From Rheinheimera sp. (GTDB taxonomy: Bacteria > Pseudomonadota > Gammaproteobacteria > Enterobacterales > Alteromonadaceae), in the NCBI GenBank assembly GCA_003482455.1, contig DMYW01000055.1, forward strand, positions 31,782 through 95,781: a stretch of DNA of 64,000 nt, given 5' to 3'. Numbering within the stretch: position 1 is the first letter of the stretch; every line of letters begins with the position of its first letter. Below the pieces are notes generated by a model. It made no database searches, was not told the origin of the DNA, and worked only from the letters and a program-made list of their open reading frames with translations. Made by a program: the position numbers and the translations under genes. This document shows, in pieces, positions 63,391-64,000 of the stretch.

Positions 63391-64000
63391 ATGACCACCA
63401 TTACGCTTGCGCAAAATTTTGAGCAGTATTTTCAAGTTGTATTTGCATCCACCCAACCACTGCGAGAGGAATCATTTCGCATTCGTCATGCTGTGTATTG
63501 TGAGGAGCTAGGCTGGGAGCCGCTTCGTGAAAGTCAATGGGAAACTGACGATTGTGACGATTATTCGTTTGCTTTGTTGTTGTTGCATAAACGCACAGGT
63601 CAGTATGCAGGAACAGCTCGGCTGGTTATTCCGCCACCATCTGCGCCACATTTGAAGTTACCCTTTGAAAAATACGTACTAGACAAGATTAAAAGCAACA
63701 TCATTGACTTTGATGCGTTGGTCCGTGGTTCATTTAGTGAGATTTCGCGACTGGCAGTTCCTGAAGCATTTAGGCGTCGTTTAGGCGAGCAAAATGTTCC
63801 TTTTGTGGTCAATGATTTAAACCCAACGTCTGATGTATTCTCGGAAGAAGAACGCCGCAATTTCCCAAATATCGCAATAGGCCTTTACCTTGGAGTCATA
63901 GCCTTTGCTGATCTCTGTAACCATGACTCTATGTACGTAGTCGTCGAGCCCAGACTAAAGCGACGGTTAGAGCGACTTGGATTTCTGTTTGAACAAGTAG
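63391..64000 (+). CDS. PEP-CTERM/exosortase system-associated acyltransferase (3' end outside window)
   Basis: The frame opens with ATG after GGGAAAG and is still open at the last base, giving 203 residues. The fold is GNAT/autoinducer-synthase-like: FRIRHAVYCEELGWEPL near residue 35, the acceptor region TGQYAGTARLVIPP, and the conserved SEISRLAVPEAFRRR near residue 120, which is the signature of the FeeM-like acyltransferases found beside exosortases. It probably uses an acyl-ACP or acyl-CoA donor; the acceptor is unknown. It ties the locus to PEP-CTERM/XrtA and indicates that exosortase and polysaccharide genes lie to the right. Confidence 0.85.
   Translation, partial: MTTITLAQNFEQYFQVVFASTQPLREESFRIRHAVYCEELGWEPLRESQWETDDCDDYSFALLLLHKRTGQYAGTARLVIPPPSAPHLKLPFEKYVLDKIKSNIIDFDALVRGSFSEISRLAVPEAFRRRLGEQNVPFVVNDLNPTSDVFSEEERRNFPNIAIGLYLGVIAFADLCNHDSMYVVVEPRLKRRLERLGFLFEQV

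Noticed and set aside
63600..63860. An 86-codon minus-strand frame near the right edge
   Set aside because: Antisense to the acyltransferase, whose conserved motifs are clear on the plus strand.

Overview
This window is a stretch of a gammaproteobacterial chromosome, most like the Alteromonadales and their relatives (Rheinheimera/Alishewanella-type genomes). That placement rests on gene order and families: xseB-ispA-dxs beside a sodium-type flagellar stator (pomAB) and thiI; a tkt-epd-pgk-fba block; yggS-proC-yggT-yggU-DUF4426-rdgB-hemW; a TonB2-type operon with a DUF3450 protein; and a DUF2982 protein. It is inference from families recognised by eye, not from a search. I saw no tRNA, rRNA, insertion sequence, prophage or CRISPR array.

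Layout. 1-11 kb: a 5'-truncated propeller/GGDEF diguanylate cyclase, the isoprenoid operon xseB-ispA-dxs (minus), pomAB behind a likely sigma-28 promoter, thiI, panE, a VanZ-like gene and yajQ. 11-19 kb: cobalamin uptake, with a cobalamin riboswitch ahead of the btuB receptor gene and a tightly overlapping btuD-btuC-cobO-btuF operon; msrA, an FAD-dependent oxidoreductase and a PH-domain gene lie between. 19-28 kb: an RND efflux pump (permease plus adaptor), a small membrane ORF coupled to a DUF2982 gene, an unknown gene, a DUF342/FapA-like gene and a YggN-like gene. 27-34 kb: rimK with an aspartoacylase-family partner, mgtE and corA magnesium transporters, and a DUF885 lipoprotein peptidase. 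33-45 kb: housekeeping genes (hemW, rdgB, yggU, yggT, proC, yggS), the twitching ATPases pilT and pilU, ruvX, algH, gshB, rsmE and an ABC-2 exporter. 45-53 kb: metK, then tkt, epd, pgk and fba.

53-58 kb holds a six-gene TonB2-type energy-transduction operon (DUF3450, TtpC-like ExbB, ExbB2, ExbD2, TonB2, TPR protein). It is the probable power supply for receptors such as BtuB. From 58 kb to the right edge the content changes. A trypsin-like protease, the histidine kinase PrsK and the sigma-54 activator PrsR form a minus-strand operon. Diverging from it are a patatin-like lipase and an exosortase-associated acyltransferase cut by the window end. These are hallmarks of a PEP-CTERM/exosortase (XrtA-type) locus whose core should lie just to the right.

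Most of the window is ordinary core genome. The points most worth a second look are the PEP-CTERM edge with its lipase/acyltransferase pair, the RimK/deacylase pair, a MetJ-like box directly upstream of the btuB promoter, an overlooked 35-residue ORF before DUF2982, a long hairpin abutting the DUF342 start codon, and a sigma-28-like promoter before pomAB.
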